From JBEIQE01 sp040376705 (GTDB lineage Bacteria > Pseudomonadota > Alphaproteobacteria > UBA2400): a stretch of DNA of 64,000 bases. Made by a program: the position numbers and the translations under genes. The DNA is taken from assembly GCA_040376705.1 (NCBI GenBank), contig JBEIQE010000001.1, positions 1-64,000 of the forward strand. Direction: 5' to 3'. Below, piece after piece: positions 1-8,362 of the stretch. Position 1 is the first letter of the stretch; each line of letters opens with the position of its first letter. A model generated the notes under the pieces. The model searched no databases and had not been told where the DNA came from. It was given only the letters and a program-made list of their open reading frames with translations.

Positions 1-71
1 CCGCAACCGCTACAGTTATTGCCTCAGGCCTTAAAGTGCTTGGGGTCGAGCCCGTCGAGGAGTTACGCTAA
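1..71 (+). CDS. argS: Arginyl-tRNA synthetase, 3' end only (partial)
   Basis: Only the last 22 codons are present; in the third frame they read ATATVIASGLKVLGVEPVEE then LR and TAA at 69-71. This C-terminal pattern (VIASGL..LGV..VEE) is that of the anticodon-binding end of ArgRS, which charges tRNA-Arg in the cytoplasm. The stop overlaps the next start (TAATG), so the SPOR gene is probably translationally coupled to it. argS upstream of a SPOR gene and nagZ is the usual alphaproteobacterial order. The call rests on a short tail plus context. Confidence 0.72.
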   Translation, partial: ATATVIASGLKVLGVEPVEELR

Positions 72-1270
72 TGTCTACAGTTCTGCCGCCTAATGTTGAA
101 TCACAACGCGACCCGCTGCGTCGTGGTGCGTCGACCAACAGCAAAATGGCGATGCCGCGTATCATCCGCCTGTCGGCCATGGCCCTTGCCCTGACCGGCG
201 TTGCTGCCTTTGGCGTGATTGTTTACAGCGCCTATCAGGGCAACACCACAACGCCTGATCAGGTACCGCTCATCACCGCCGATAACGCGCCGCTGCGCGA
301 ACGCCCGGCCGAAGAGGGCGGCATGATCATCGCCAACCGCGATTCAACCGTTTACAGCCAGATGGATGGCACCACTGCTCAGCCCGGTCTTGAGCGCCTC
401 GTGCCGCCGCCAGAAAGCCCGCTCGACCCCATCGCGCCTGACAGCCTCACCGAGCCCCGCCGCCCGGATGGCACACCTGCGCTCACCGCCGATGAAATTC
501 GCCTCATGCATCAGCAGCGCCGTGCGCAGCAGCAGCGTGGCGATGCCGGTGAGCAGGCTATGCAGCAGCTCTCAGAGGCCGCAGGTAATCTGCCCGCTGG
601 TGTAACCGAAGGTCATACCTCAACCGTGATTGCCCGCGCCGAGCAGCTCGAGCCGCCCGCCGCTGATGCACCGGTCGCCGCCGCGCCCGAGGTTATTGCC
701 GCGCCTGAAGCGCCGGTTGAAGCACCGGTGGCCATAACAGGCATTCGTCCGCCCGATCAGCGTATCATCGGCAGCTATCCGCAGCCCGGCACGCCGTATG
801 AGCCTGCAGCACCTGCAGCAGCCGCTGCGGCACCCGCTGCTAGCACTTCAACCGAAGAGCAGCCTTTGGCCTCGCTCTCGCAGGCACAAATTGTGGCGCA
901 GGGCACCCGCCCGCGTACAGCTAACCCAGCTGCACTGCCCGCTGCTACACCGCAGGCTGCTCCGGCTGCGCCAACCGCACAGGAAGCCCGCCAGGCTGCT
1001 GCAATTGCCCCGGCTGCTGGTGTTGCTGGCCGCGTGATTCAGCTGGGTGCCGTGCGCACACAGGAATCAGCAAGCGCCGAGTGGACCCGCCTGCAGGCCA
1101 AGTATCGTGCCCAGTTGGGTGGCCTTTCACCGGAGATTCAGCAGGTCGACCTTGGCGCCCGCGGCATCTACTGGCGTATTCGTGGTGGTAGCGTGAGCGA
1201 TGCACAGGGCAAGCAGATCTGCGAAGCTCTCAAGGCCGCTGGCCAGAGCTGCCTCGTGGTGAACCGCTAG
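71..1270 (+). CDS. SPOR-domain cell-envelope protein
   Basis: A 399-residue single-pass membrane protein. A basic N-terminal cytoplasmic stretch is followed by a hydrophobic segment at about residues 33-53, then a long Ala/Pro/Glu-rich low-complexity periplasmic linker (about 60-315). The C-terminal SPOR domain (about 316-399) shows the typical VIQLGAVRTQESASAEW opening and the RIRGG turn. SPOR domains bind denuded peptidoglycan glycans at the division septum, so a role at the division site is likely. The start codon overlaps the argS stop, and nagZ follows after 20 bp, so the three probably form one transcript. The linker is long and compositionally biased, which is common in alphaproteobacterial members. 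The exact cellular partner cannot be inferred. Confidence 0.85.
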   Translation: MSTVLPPNVESQRDPLRRGASTNSKMAMPRIIRLSAMALALTGVAAFGVIVYSAYQGNTTTPDQVPLITADNAPLRERPAEEGGMIIANRDSTVYSQMDGTTAQPGLERLVPPPESPLDPIAPDSLTEPRRPDGTPALTADEIRLMHQQRRAQQQRGDAGEQAMQQLSEAAGNLPAGVTEGHTSTVIARAEQLEPPAADAPVAAAPEVIAAPEAPVEAPVAITGIRPPDQRIIGSYPQPGTPYEPAAPAAAAAAPAASTSTEEQPLASLSQAQIVAQGTRPRTANPAALPAATPQAAPAAPTAQEARQAAAIAPAAGVAGRVIQLGAVRTQESASAEWTRLQAKYRAQLGGLSPEIQQVDLGARGIYWRIRGGSVSDAQGKQICEALKAAGQSCLVVNR

Positions 1271-1290
1271 ACAAAAGTGAGTTTACCTGA

Positions 1291-2340
1291 ATGAGCTTGC
1301 CCAAGTCGGTTATTGTTTCGTGTGCTGGTACAACGCTGACCACGGATGAGCGTCGTCTGTTCGGGCAGGCCAATCCGTTCGGGCTTATTCTCTTTGGTCG
1401 CAATATCGAAAGCCCCAATCAGGTACGTGCCCTGACGGATGAGTTCCGTGCCTGTGTCGGCCGTGTCGATGCGCCGGTGCTTATTGACCAAGAGGGCGGA
1501 GCCGTTGCCCGTCTGCGCGCCCCGCAGTGGGAAGAATTCCCCTCCGCCTCTGTGCTTGGTGATCTCTACCGTATCGACCCTGTGCGCGGTATTGCTGCCG
1601 CCAAGATACTGGGCCGCATGCTGGCCTCGCAGCTCGCGCCCCTGGGTATTACAGTTAACTGCGCGCCAGTGCTCGACCTGCCGGCCAAAGACGCCAGCCG
1701 CGTGATTGGCTCACGAGCCTTCTCTGCTGACCACCGCGCTGTAACCGCCCTTGGCCGCGCCCTGTGCGATGGTTTGCGTGTGGGTGGTGTGCTGCCCGTG
1801 ATCAAGCATATTCCCGGCCATGGCCGCGCGCTGGCCGATAGCCATTTTGAGCTTCCCAGCGTAACGGCCTCGCTTGATACGCTCGAGGGCAGTGACTTCC
1901 TGCCGTTCCAGAACCTGTTCGACATGCCCATGGCCATGACCGCGCATGTGCTGTTCACCGAAATTGACCCCGAGCAATGCGCTACGCTGTCGCCCAAGGT
2001 TATCGAAGGGCTCATCCGCCAGCAACTGCACTTTGGTGGCCTGCTGATTACCGATGACATTTGCATGCAGGCGCTGAAGGGGCATTTGCCCACGCTGGCC
2101 CGTCAGGCGATTGAAGCTGGTTGCGATCTGGCCCTTGTATGCCAGAACAACAAGGAATACCCCTACGATACCAAGCTGCTGGCCGAGGTGATCGAGGCCG
2201 TGCCCGTATTGTCAGACGCGACGCAAAAGCGCTGGCAGAATGCGCAGGAGTGGCTCAGCCCCATCGGCCTGTTCGACCCCAAGCTGGCACGGGCCGAATT
2301 TAACCACCTGATCCCCGAAGCATCGCGTACCCCCGCTTAA
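1291..2340 (+). CDS. nagZ: Beta-N-acetylhexosaminidase (GH3)
   Basis: A 349-residue glycoside hydrolase family 3 enzyme that removes GlcNAc from anhydro-muropeptides in cytoplasmic peptidoglycan recycling. The family signature KHIPGHG is at about residues 172-178, followed by LADSH (181-185), the mobile loop carrying the catalytic His/Asp dyad. LIDQEGG (64-70) and the LLITDD segment (about 245), which carries the nucleophile Asp, are also present. Length matches single-domain NagZ. No signal peptide is seen, as expected. It lies between the SPOR gene and scpA, the conserved alphaproteobacterial order; 125 bp separate it from scpA. Confidence 0.94.
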   Translation: MSLPKSVIVSCAGTTLTTDERRLFGQANPFGLILFGRNIESPNQVRALTDEFRACVGRVDAPVLIDQEGGAVARLRAPQWEEFPSASVLGDLYRIDPVRGIAAAKILGRMLASQLAPLGITVNCAPVLDLPAKDASRVIGSRAFSADHRAVTALGRALCDGLRVGGVLPVIKHIPGHGRALADSHFELPSVTASLDTLEGSDFLPFQNLFDMPMAMTAHVLFTEIDPEQCATLSPKVIEGLIRQQLHFGGLLITDDICMQALKGHLPTLARQAIEAGCDLALVCQNNKEYPYDTKLLAEVIEAVPVLSDATQKRWQNAQEWLSPIGLFDPKLARAEFNHLIPEASRTPA

Positions 2341-2465
2341 GGCGCCTTATTTGCCCCGAATATTAAGAAAAAACTGCCTTTTACGGGTTGTTTGACGAAT
2401 ATTCTGGCGCGAATCGAACCGGTTGCGCTAATCACTGATTCCACCTGTTTAACCGAGGTCTTGCC

Positions 2466-3287
2466 GTGAGCGAAACTGCCGAGCCGATGCCTGAAACAAC
2501 AACCGAAGAGTCGGTTGGTGATGCGCTGCTGGTACTGGCGCTCGATGGCTTCCAGGGCCCGATCGATCTGTTGCTGCATCTGGCTAAAGACCAGAAGGTT
2601 GATCTCGCCAAAATCTCGATGGTGCGTCTGGCCGACCAGTACCTTGCCTATCTCACCAGCGCCAAAGAACTGAAGCTTGAAATTGCAGCCGACTATCTGG
2701 TCATGGCGGCATGGCTGGCTTACCTCAAGAGCCGTTTGCTGCTGCCCAAGCAAGAGCGTAGCGCCGAGGATGAACCAACCGGTGAAGAACTGGCTGCCGC
2801 CCTTGCATGGCAGATGCGCCGCCTCGAGGCGATGCAGAAGGCTGCTAACGACCTCATCGCGTTGCCGCAGCTGGGCTATAACTCATTCGCGCGCGGTATG
2901 CCCGAGGGCCTTCGCACTGTAACGCGCGAAACAGCAACGGCTGAAATTTACGACCTTATGCAGGCTTATGCCGCCATCAAACGCCGCAGCGAGAAGCCCG
3001 CTTCCATGCAGATGGCGGTGATGGAGCTGTTCTCGATTGAAGAAGCGGTAGAGCGCATGCGCAACTCACTTGGCTTCATGCCGGAGTGGACTACGCTGCA
3101 AACCTTCATGCCCAGCTTTAACCGCGCCAACAAGCTCATGGGCCGTTCGGCGATTGCCGCCACGCTCATCGCCAGCCTTGAACTGGCCAAGCAGGGTCTG
3201 CTCGAAGTGCGTCAGGAAGCGAATTATGCCCCCATTTATCTGCGTCGTGCGCGCGGACATCTCACCTTGGTAGAAGAGGCTGTATAA
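2466..3287 (+). CDS. scpA: Segregation and condensation protein A
   Basis: A 273-residue kleisin subunit of the Smc-ScpAB condensin-like complex. After a short acidic N-terminus the diagnostic FQGPIDLLLHLAKDQKVDL block (about 29-47) begins the Smc-head-binding domain, and the C-terminus has the winged-helix segment (LIASLELAKQGLLEVRQ). The start is GTG, with a GAGG ribosome site about 9 bp upstream. Its stop is separated from scpB by one base, so the pair is translationally coupled. The 125-bp space after nagZ may hold its promoter, but no convincing -35/-10 pair was seen. Confidence 0.93.
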   Translation: MSETAEPMPETTTEESVGDALLVLALDGFQGPIDLLLHLAKDQKVDLAKISMVRLADQYLAYLTSAKELKLEIAADYLVMAAWLAYLKSRLLLPKQERSAEDEPTGEELAAALAWQMRRLEAMQKAANDLIALPQLGYNSFARGMPEGLRTVTRETATAEIYDLMQAYAAIKRRSEKPASMQMAVMELFSIEEAVERMRNSLGFMPEWTTLQTFMPSFNRANKLMGRSAIAATLIASLELAKQGLLEVRQEANYAPIYLRRARGHLTLVEEAV

Positions 3288-3288
3288 T

Positions 3289-4560
3289 ATGACCGCTATG
3301 GAAACCGAAAACACCGTGACCGAAAACGAAGAGATCATCGCCGAAACGCTTGAAGCCGAAACTTCTGAGGAAGTGACCGAGACCGAGCAGGACCTGAACG
3401 AGATTCTCGAGGCTGTGCAGGCCGATGAAGCCACTCTTGCTGATGAAGAGGGCATAGCCGAAGGCGAGGGCGCGCCAGAAGCTGAAGCAGCTTATATGCC
3501 GCCCGTGGTGAACCCGCAGGATCCGGTTGAGCGCTTTGCGCTGCAGCTGCGTATTGTCGAGGCCATTTTGTTCGCAGCTTCATCTCCGCTCGATGAAAAG
3601 ACAATTCGTCTGCACCTCAACCGCGGTCCGGTTGGTGAGGGCGCCGATGTGCCTCTGCTCATCAGCACGCTTAAAGAGCAGCTCACCACCCGTGGTGTCG
3701 AGCTGGTTGAAAGCTCGGGTCGCTTTGCCCTGCGCAGCGCTGCCGATCTGGCCGACTACCTCAAAACCGAGAACGTCAAGCCGGTCAAGCTCAGCCGCGC
3801 CATGGCCGAAACGCTTGCGATCATTGCCTACCATCAGCCGGTTACCCGTGCCGAGGTCGAGACCATTCGTGGCGTGGCCACCAGCAAGGGCACGCTCGAC
3901 TATCTCATGGCGCTGGGCTGGGTACGCCCGGGCCGCCGCCGCGAAACACCGGGCCGTCCGCTCACCTGGGTTACCACCCAGTCGTTCCTTGAGCACTTTG
4001 GCCTTGGTTCAACCGGCGACCTGCCGGGCATGGAAGAGCTGCGCGCTGCAGGCTTATTAGATGCTCAGGCTGCACCAACTTATGGTGTGCTGGCACCCTC
4101 TGATGAAGCCGAGCTGCCGCCTGCGATTGAAGGTCTGGTCGAAAGCGAGCCCGAATTCCTGCCAAGCGAAGAAACAGTGGCCGAGCGCGTTACCGCTGCT
4201 GCTGAAGATGCTGACGAGGAAGAAGATACCGAAGCCGCAGAAGAAGCTGAAGACGAAGATGACGTCGCCTCAGACGACGATGATGAGGACGAGGATGAAG
4301 ACGACCTCGAAGCATCAGACGACGATGACGATGATGAAGACGACGAGGATGATGACTCTTCACCCTCTGAGGAAGAATCTGACGAGATGTCGGAAGACGA
4401 CGACTTCGATGATGACGACGAAGATGATGATTTCGACGACGATGATGACGATGAAGAGCCAACCGTTAACTCAGCTACAGAAACAGTAGCCGACGAGGTT
4501 GAACCCGCCGATATCGATGCCGAAGTCGATGAGCTTGAGGAAGAAAAGCAGTTTGCCTGA
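3289..4560 (+). CDS. scpB: Segregation and condensation protein B with long acidic tail
   Basis: Partner of ScpA in Smc-ScpAB chromosome condensation. Residues about 75-260 form the tandem winged-helix ScpB core, with the typical LRIVEAILFAASSPL opening and the ETLAIIAYHQPVTRAEVE motif at about 180-195. Usual ScpB proteins are near 200-250 residues; this one is 423. The extra length is an acidic N-terminal extension of about 70 residues and a C-terminal region (about 300-420) that is almost entirely Asp/Glu/Ser. That tail is encoded by GAY/GAR-rich DNA at roughly 4190-4470. The reading frame is continuous to the stop, so the tail is translated unless an internal end exists. The next small gene overlaps its 3' end. 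Confidence 0.9.
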   Translation: MTAMETENTVTENEEIIAETLEAETSEEVTETEQDLNEILEAVQADEATLADEEGIAEGEGAPEAEAAYMPPVVNPQDPVERFALQLRIVEAILFAASSPLDEKTIRLHLNRGPVGEGADVPLLISTLKEQLTTRGVELVESSGRFALRSAADLADYLKTENVKPVKLSRAMAETLAIIAYHQPVTRAEVETIRGVATSKGTLDYLMALGWVRPGRRRETPGRPLTWVTTQSFLEHFGLGSTGDLPGMEELRAAGLLDAQAAPTYGVLAPSDEAELPPAIEGLVESEPEFLPSEETVAERVTAAAEDADEEEDTEAAEEAEDEDDVASDDDDEDEDEDDLEASDDDDDDEDDEDDDSSPSEEESDEMSEDDDFDDDDEDDDFDDDDDDEEPTVNSATETVADEVEPADIDAEVDELEEEKQFA

Positions 4561-4855
4561 AACATCTGTTTCACCGCTGTTGCTGCCTGCTCTTTGCTAC
4601 CTTTTGGGTGGTTTCATTCTCTTGCGTGCTGCGTATAAGCTGCGCAAAGCTGTGTTCACAAAGCAGCGTGCCGTAGTTCATTTTGTCTTTGGGGTTGTAC
4701 TACTTTCATTGCCTTACACACTTGATGTACTGAAGCCGCATCTCGCTGCCTTCATCCCGCCGCCCGGCACAACCACTTCCGGAATGCCTTGTTCCACAAC
4801 CGAGAATTTCTTTTATCCAGATCAATGCCGTAGTATCGCAAATACCAAACTGTAA
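4553..4855 (+). CDS. Small hydrophobic membrane protein, unknown function
   Basis: About 100 residues if started at TTG 4553, which has a GAGGAAG ribosome site about 9 bp upstream and overlaps the scpB stop. In-frame ATGs at 4517 and 4529 are alternatives. Two hydrophobic segments are visible (LLLPALCYLLGGFILL and VVHFVFGVVLLSLPYTL), separated by a basic loop with several Arg/Lys. The C-terminus contains two Cys and is polar. It ends 12 bp before proS. No family is recognised. A coding origin is supported by the coupled position and the membrane topology, but it remains hypothetical. Confidence 0.5.
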   Translation: MPETSVSPLLLPALCYLLGGFILLRAAYKLRKAVFTKQRAVVHFVFGVVLLSLPYTLDVLKPHLAAFIPPPGTTTSGMPCSTTENFFYPDQCRSIANTKL

Positions 4856-4867
4856 TCAGGAAACATC

Positions 4868-6133
4868 ATGCGCTTAACCCAGCTTTATACCCGTACCGTT
4901 AAAGAAGCGAGCGATAGCGACCCCTCGCGTAACGCCCAACTTCTTCTGCGCGCGGGCTATGTCAGCAAGCTTATGGCGGGCGTTTACAGCTTCCAGCCGC
5001 TTGGCCTGAAGGTGCTCAAGAACATCGAGCAGATTGTACGCGAAGAGATGGATGCTGTTGGCGGGCAGGAAGTGCTCATGCCCGCGCTGCACCCCAAAGA
5101 GAGCTGGGAGACCACCAAGCGCTGGGATGCGGTAGATATTCTCTTCAAGCTCAAGGGCGCGGGTGATCGCGACCTGTGTCTTGGCCCCACGCATGAGGAA
5201 GTCGTCACGCCGCTGGTTACGCAGTATGTGCGCTCGTACCGCGACCTGCCGCAAGCGGCCTACCAGATCCAGACCAAGTTCCGTAACGAAGCGCGCGCAA
5301 AGTCAGGGTTATTGCGTGGCCGCGAATTCCGCATGAAGGATATGTATTCCTTCCACACCACCGAGGCTGACCTCGATGTGTTCTACGATAAAACTGCCGA
5401 AGCTTATGCGCGGGTATACGAGCGCATGGGCCTTGGCGATATTACGCTCAAGACCTTCGCCTCGGGCGGCATGTTCTGTAAATACTCGCACGAGTACCAG
5501 ACCATCACCGAGTACGGCGAAGATGTAATTTACCGCGTGCCCGGTACCAAGCTGGCCATCAATAAGGAAATCATCGGCGATGTTGATGCGCTGGCTGGCA
5601 TTGTGCCCGGTTACAAGAAGGGCGATGAAGAGGGCTACGAGCAGGTAAAAGCTATTGAAGTTGGTAACATCTTCAAGCTCTCAACCCGCTTCCCGGATGA
5701 CTTTGGCGCGACCTACATGGATGCCGAGGGCAAGCCCCAGAAAATCTGGATGGGTTGCTACGGCATCGGCCCCAGCCGCGTGATGGGCACCATTGCCGAA
5801 GTGCTGGGCGACGATAAGGGCCTTGTGTGGCCCGAAGGTGTGGCCCCGTTCCGTGTGCACCTCGTGGCCTTAGGCAAGGAAGCTGCTGATTACGAGAAGG
5901 CGGATGCGCTGTATAACCAGCTCACTGCTGCTGGCATTACCGTGCTGTATGACGACCGTCAGGGTATTCAGGCTGGCGAAAAGTTCGCCGATGCCGACCT
6001 GCTGGGCATGCCGCACCGCGTGCTCATCAGCCCCAAAACGGCTGCGCAGAACAGCATCGAATACAAGCCCCGCAAGGCAGAAAAAGCTGAGCTCATGTCG
6101 GTTGATGCGTTGCTGAGCATACTCAAGGCCTAA
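4868..6133 (+). CDS. proS: Prolyl-tRNA synthetase (short form)
   Basis: Class II synthetase charging tRNA-Pro. Motif 1 surrounds QEVLMPALHPKESW, motif 2 is FRNEARAKSGLLRGREF plus RMKDMYSFH, and motif 3 is GIGPSRVMGTIAEV; the C-terminal anticodon domain contains GIQAGEKFADADLLGMPHRV. At 421 residues it lacks the editing insertion (INS) found between motifs 2 and 3 in the roughly 570-residue gammaproteobacterial enzyme. That form is known from alphaproteobacteria, so editing of mischarged Ala-tRNA-Pro would have to be done in trans. The start has AGGAA 8 bp upstream. Confidence 0.95.
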   Translation: MRLTQLYTRTVKEASDSDPSRNAQLLLRAGYVSKLMAGVYSFQPLGLKVLKNIEQIVREEMDAVGGQEVLMPALHPKESWETTKRWDAVDILFKLKGAGDRDLCLGPTHEEVVTPLVTQYVRSYRDLPQAAYQIQTKFRNEARAKSGLLRGREFRMKDMYSFHTTEADLDVFYDKTAEAYARVYERMGLGDITLKTFASGGMFCKYSHEYQTITEYGEDVIYRVPGTKLAINKEIIGDVDALAGIVPGYKKGDEEGYEQVKAIEVGNIFKLSTRFPDDFGATYMDAEGKPQKIWMGCYGIGPSRVMGTIAEVLGDDKGLVWPEGVAPFRVHLVALGKEAADYEKADALYNQLTAAGITVLYDDRQGIQAGEKFADADLLGMPHRVLISPKTAAQNSIEYKPRKAEKAELMSVDALLSILKA

Positions 6134-6135
6134 GC

Positions 6136-6951
6136 ATGTATACACCGCCCCCTGTGCCCGAAATCACTGATGATTTTTTGCGGCAGGGGGCGGAATACTT
6201 GATCTGTCATGCAGATCCCATTTTTAATTATAAGGAAGAGCCTGATGGCCCATGGGCTGATTGGGAGAGTTATCTTGCGCACGGTTCTGTGTGTCGTTCT
6301 GTATGGTTATGGATGACACGTAATCTCCCTGAGCTTGCAACTCAGTACAGCGATGATGAATGGGCAGGTTTCGTATGGCAAACCTGCGTGTCATCCATGG
6401 CGCATAGCTTAAGGTATGCCCTCTCGCCATATGACGATGATGCAGCTGAAATAGCTACCTTCATGCAGCGCTTCTACGAGTTGATTTTATTGCCGCGCTG
6501 CTCACGCGATAGTGCGCCCGCGCTATCAAGCGAAAAAACTGCAAGCAAGTTAGAAAGCGCTTGCTACATGATCGGTGACGATTTCAACTATCTGGATAAT
6601 CTGCCTGACCCTGCACGTAAGCCACTGATGGGCGCAGTTGAATATGCATTAAATTCGCCCTCATTCACCTTGCAGCACTCGGCGCTACATGCGCTTGGTC
6701 ATTTTCATTTCAGCAAGGATGAACAGGTTAAGGCATGGCGCACCAGCCTGATTACCGATTGGCTGGGTAAGTATGATTCTGGGGCAGGGCTTGAGGCTCT
6801 CTCTGCCGAGGAACAGCAAAAACTCAGGCGCTCGGCTTTTCTGGTCGAGCCCTCTGGTAAAAAGAGCAAGTCCCAGCTCTCTTACGGCAGGGTAGTGCCG
6901 CAGGAGCTGGTTTTTTATGCGCGGGCGGCCTTGCAGGGTACTATTCTTTAG
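6136..6951 (+). CDS. Hypothetical protein, possibly helical-repeat
   Basis: 271 residues, starting 2 bp after the proS stop, hence likely co-transcribed. The sequence is acidic, rich in Trp, Tyr and aromatic-charged helices, with no signal peptide and no membrane segment. The segment LQHSALHALGHFHFSKDEQV resembles a single HEAT-type helical repeat, which suggests an alpha-solenoid, but this is a weak by-eye resemblance. Codon use is more AT-rich than proS or tatA, which may indicate an accessory origin. No function is proposed. Confidence 0.55.
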   Translation: MYTPPPVPEITDDFLRQGAEYLICHADPIFNYKEEPDGPWADWESYLAHGSVCRSVWLWMTRNLPELATQYSDDEWAGFVWQTCVSSMAHSLRYALSPYDDDAAEIATFMQRFYELILLPRCSRDSAPALSSEKTASKLESACYMIGDDFNYLDNLPDPARKPLMGAVEYALNSPSFTLQHSALHALGHFHFSKDEQVKAWRTSLITDWLGKYDSGAGLEALSAEEQQKLRRSAFLVEPSGKKSKSQLSYGRVVPQELVFYARAALQGTIL

Positions 6952-7031
6952 TATTCTTGATGTTTTGCCGCGTTGCACAGTCTGGCCGCTTGGCCTAGAT
7001 TAGCGCGTTAACGAATTTCGGAGTATGCCCC

Positions 7032-7223
7032 ATGGGTTCCCTCAGTCTCTCGCACTGGATCGTCGTTCTGGTCATTGTGCTCATCTTTTTCGGCAAGGAC
7101 CGGATTCCCGGCCTGATGAAGGATATGGGCAAGGGCATCCGCGGTTTCCGCGAAGGCCTGAAGGGCGAGGACGACGATAAGGACGGCGACGATAGCAAGC
7201 GCGTTCCGCCACCGGGCGCTTAA
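7032..7223 (+). CDS. tatA: Twin-arginine translocase subunit TatA
   Basis: 63 residues: one N-terminal membrane helix (about 7-20, HWIVVLVIVLIFFG), the FGK..IPGLM hinge, the amphipathic helix with DMGKGIRGFREG, and a highly charged Asp/Lys tail. This is the pore-forming component for export of folded proteins. Upstream 80 bp separate it from the preceding hypothetical gene, and GGAGT lies 7-8 bp before the ATG. It is followed by tatB (21 bp) and tatC, giving a complete Tat operon. Confidence 0.93.
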   Translation: MGSLSLSHWIVVLVIVLIFFGKDRIPGLMKDMGKGIRGFREGLKGEDDDKDGDDSKRVPPPGA

Positions 7224-7244
7224 GCGAGCGGGGGAGTTTAACTC

Positions 7245-7553
7245 ATGTTTGATGTCGGCTGGCAGGAGCTCGCGCTAACAGGCGTGGTCGCGCTGGTCGT
7301 GCTCGGCCCTAAGGAGCTGCCGGGCCTCATGCGCACTGCCGGCAAGCTTATGCGCAAGGCCCGTAACATCGCTAACGAGTTCCGCATGAGCCTCGATGAG
7401 CTGGCGGATGAAGCCGAGCTTGAAGAATTTCGTGCGCATGCCAAGAAGTTTGCCAATGAGAAAGAGCCAGTGCTCGAGAACCCCGAGGCTGTAGCCGATA
7501 AACCCATAGCCGCTTTGCCCAAAGAGCCTGAAAAAGGCGAGGGGGCAGCATGA
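7245..7553 (+). CDS. tatB: Sec-independent translocase subunit TatB
   Basis: 102 residues with the TatB-type N-terminus MFDVGWQELALTGVVALVVL, the GPKELPGLMR hinge and a longer amphipathic helix (KLMRKARNIANEFRMSLDEL) followed by an acidic tail. TatB with TatC forms the receptor for twin-arginine signal peptides. A GGGGGAG ribosome site is about 7 bp upstream. Its last codons overlap the tatC start by 4 bp (ATGA), so the two are translationally coupled. Confidence 0.93.
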   Translation: MFDVGWQELALTGVVALVVLGPKELPGLMRTAGKLMRKARNIANEFRMSLDELADEAELEEFRAHAKKFANEKEPVLENPEAVADKPIAALPKEPEKGEGAA

Positions 7554-8341
7554 CCGGCGAAACCCCAACCATTATTCCTGAAGAGGCAAGCGAGCTTGAA
7601 AGCTCACGCATGCCGCTGATGGAGCATCTCATCGAGCTCCGTACGCGTCTGTTGTGGTGCATCGCTGCATTTCTGGTGGCGTTTATCGTCTGCTTCCAGT
7701 TCGCCGAACAGATTTACAGCATCCTTGTCCACCCGCTGGCCGTGCAGCTGGGCGAAAACCGCCGCATGATTTATACGGGCCTGACCGAAGCCTTCTTCAC
7801 CTACATGAAGGTAGCGGCCTGGGCGGCATTCTTTATCTCGTTCCCCATCGTTGCCGGGCAGCTCTGGAAGTTTGTAGCCCCCGGCCTTTACAAGCAGGAG
7901 CAGCGCGCCTTTCTGCCGTTCCTCATCGCAACGCCGGTACTGTTTATTTTGGGTGCTTCGCTGCTCTACTTCCTTGTCATGCCGGTGCTCATCAAATTCA
8001 TGCTGGGGTTTGAAATTCCGGCCGGTACCGGCGAGCTGCCCATACAGCTTGAAGCGCGCGTGTCTGAGTATCTTAGCCTCATCATGCAGCTCATTCTCGC
8101 TTTTGGTGTATGCTTCCAGATGCCGGTGCTGCTCACGCTGCTCACCAAAGCTGGTATGATTAAAGCCCAGATGCTGGCTGAGAAGCGCCGCTACGCGATT
8201 GTAGCCGTGTTCGTGGTAGCCGCAGTGGTGACGCCGCCCGATGTGGTCTCGCAACTGCTTCTCGCCCTTCCGCTGCTGCTGCTCTACGAAATCTCGATTC
8301 TGGCCTGTAAATGGGTGGAAAAGACCAAGAAAGCGGTTTAA
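7550..8341 (+). CDS. tatC: Twin-arginine translocase subunit TatC
   Basis: 263 residues with six predicted membrane helices. The N-terminal MPLMEHLIELRTRLLW carries the conserved Glu and the L.ELR signature for signal-peptide recognition. The central FFTYMKVAAWAAFFISFPI and C-terminal VVAAVVTPPDVVSQLLLALP segments are also standard for the family. It receives twin-arginine precursors together with TatB. The protein starts within the tatB stop and is followed 21 bp later by serS, the common alphaproteobacterial order. Confidence 0.95.
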   Translation: MTGETPTIIPEEASELESSRMPLMEHLIELRTRLLWCIAAFLVAFIVCFQFAEQIYSILVHPLAVQLGENRRMIYTGLTEAFFTYMKVAAWAAFFISFPIVAGQLWKFVAPGLYKQEQRAFLPFLIATPVLFILGASLLYFLVMPVLIKFMLGFEIPAGTGELPIQLEARVSEYLSLIMQLILAFGVCFQMPVLLTLLTKAGMIKAQMLAEKRRYAIVAVFVVAAVVTPPDVVSQLLLALPLLLLYEISILACKWVEKTKKAV

Positions 8342-8362
8342 AACCACTTCCGGAGACATATC

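Noticed and set aside
4080..4574. Minus-strand ORF of 164 codons, almost all serine
   Set aside because: It is the complement of the GAY/GAR-rich acidic tail of scpB; there is no independent start or homologous pattern.
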